Source of the DNA: Lentzea sp.
Lineage (GTDB): Bacteria > Actinomycetota > Actinomycetes > Mycobacteriales > Pseudonocardiaceae
Assembly (NCBI GenBank): GCA_030146905.1
Contig: JASLAV010001179.1
Location: forward strand, 1-12,201
DNA: 12,201 nucleotides
Reading direction: 5' to 3'
The first letter of the stretch is position 1. Every line of letters begins with the position of its first letter. Below, in pieces: positions 12,175 through 12,201 of the stretch. Made by a program: the position numbers and the translations under genes. The notes under the pieces were generated by a model that searched no databases, was not told the origin of the DNA, and saw only the letters and a program-made list of their open reading frames with translations.

Positions 12175-12201
12175 CAAACGGCCGAAAAGCGTGGCCGTTT
12201 G
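12175..12201 (-). terminator. Hairpin at the right edge, likely terminator of a minus-strand gene outside the window
   Basis: CAAACGGCC (12175-12183) pairs perfectly with GGCCGTTTG (12193-12201) over 9 bp with a nine-base loop. Read on the minus strand, the descending arm ends in GTTTG, a short T tract. By synteny the gene to the right would be a prs-type gene on the minus strand; that is inference. Confidence 0.5.

Larger units (their letters stand above)
11697..12201. other. Gene-free 505-base stretch upstream of rplY
   Basis: I see no credible gene here. Open frames exist on both strands, but they are low-complexity (Gly/Val/Trp or Pro/Thr/Arg-rich), lack ribosome sites and resemble no family. 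The stretch holds the rplY leader and a candidate promoter (11871-11876), a run of G tracts (11905-11947) and two hairpins (12003-12023, 12175-12201). In M. tuberculosis the genes beyond rplY are, as I recall, lpqT, prsA and glmU. Neither lpqT nor a tRNA gene is visible. Confidence 0.7.

Noticed and set aside
11710..12177. 155-codon minus-strand frame upstream of rplY
   Set aside because: Pro/Thr/Arg-rich, crosses two hairpins and the rplY leader; no start signal.
1..12201. CRISPR arrays, insertion sequences, tRNA or rRNA genes
   Set aside because: No regularly spaced repeats with spacers, no transposase motifs and no cloverleaf or rRNA landmarks were seen on either strand.

Overview
The window is GC-rich, with strong codon bias, frequent GTG starts, apparently leaderless genes and the gene order rsmA ... 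ispE ... acyl-AMP ligase, pth, rplY. As far as I recall, this is the order of the Mycobacterium tuberculosis Rv1010-Rv1015c block. It points to an actinobacterium, most likely of the Pseudonocardiales (a Saccharothrix, Lentzea or Amycolatopsis-like relative). The genus is inference; the order-level placement is fairly safe.

Left part (1-5129, all plus strand). Two related hairpin repeats (28-78, 121-173) precede rsmA (16S rRNA dimethyltransferase). A 400-base leader follows and then a metN-metI-metQ methionine-type ABC importer. The leader holds a SAM-binding riboswitch of the SAM-I/SAM-IV superfamily (1149-1236). Directly after it comes a 28-codon leader peptide (1245-1331) of the actinobacterial cysteine-leader type (LTRRR..VDQCR..ASACRR). 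Two mutually exclusive stems sit at its end. The importer separates rsmA from ispE (isoprenoid MEP pathway), which has a leaderless start. A perfect 17-bp GC hairpin of the same repeat family lies between ispE and the next gene.

Middle (5130-8360). A two-cassette ABC-F protein (Uup-like) converges with a minus-strand gene for a 430-residue protein. That protein is built of eight short DivIVA-type motifs arranged as four pairs. The convergent junction is a degenerate tandem repeat.

Right part (8346-12201). A leaderless fatty-acyl-AMP ligase/acyl-CoA synthetase gene diverges from the DivIVA-repeat gene and converges with pth, their stop codons interlocking on CTAG. The minus-strand set rplY - small DivIVA-repeat gene (168 aa, four motifs) - pth looks like one operon. 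The small DivIVA-repeat gene starts with TTG and its ribosome binding site lies in a strong hairpin. The last 500 bases have no gene: they hold the rplY leader and promoter region, a G-quadruplex-prone tract and two hairpins, one probably the terminator of a minus-strand gene beyond the right edge.

The most interesting parts are the SAM riboswitch plus cysteine-leader arrangement controlling metNIQ, and the paired DivIVA-motif proteins on either side of the acyl-AMP ligase and pth genes.
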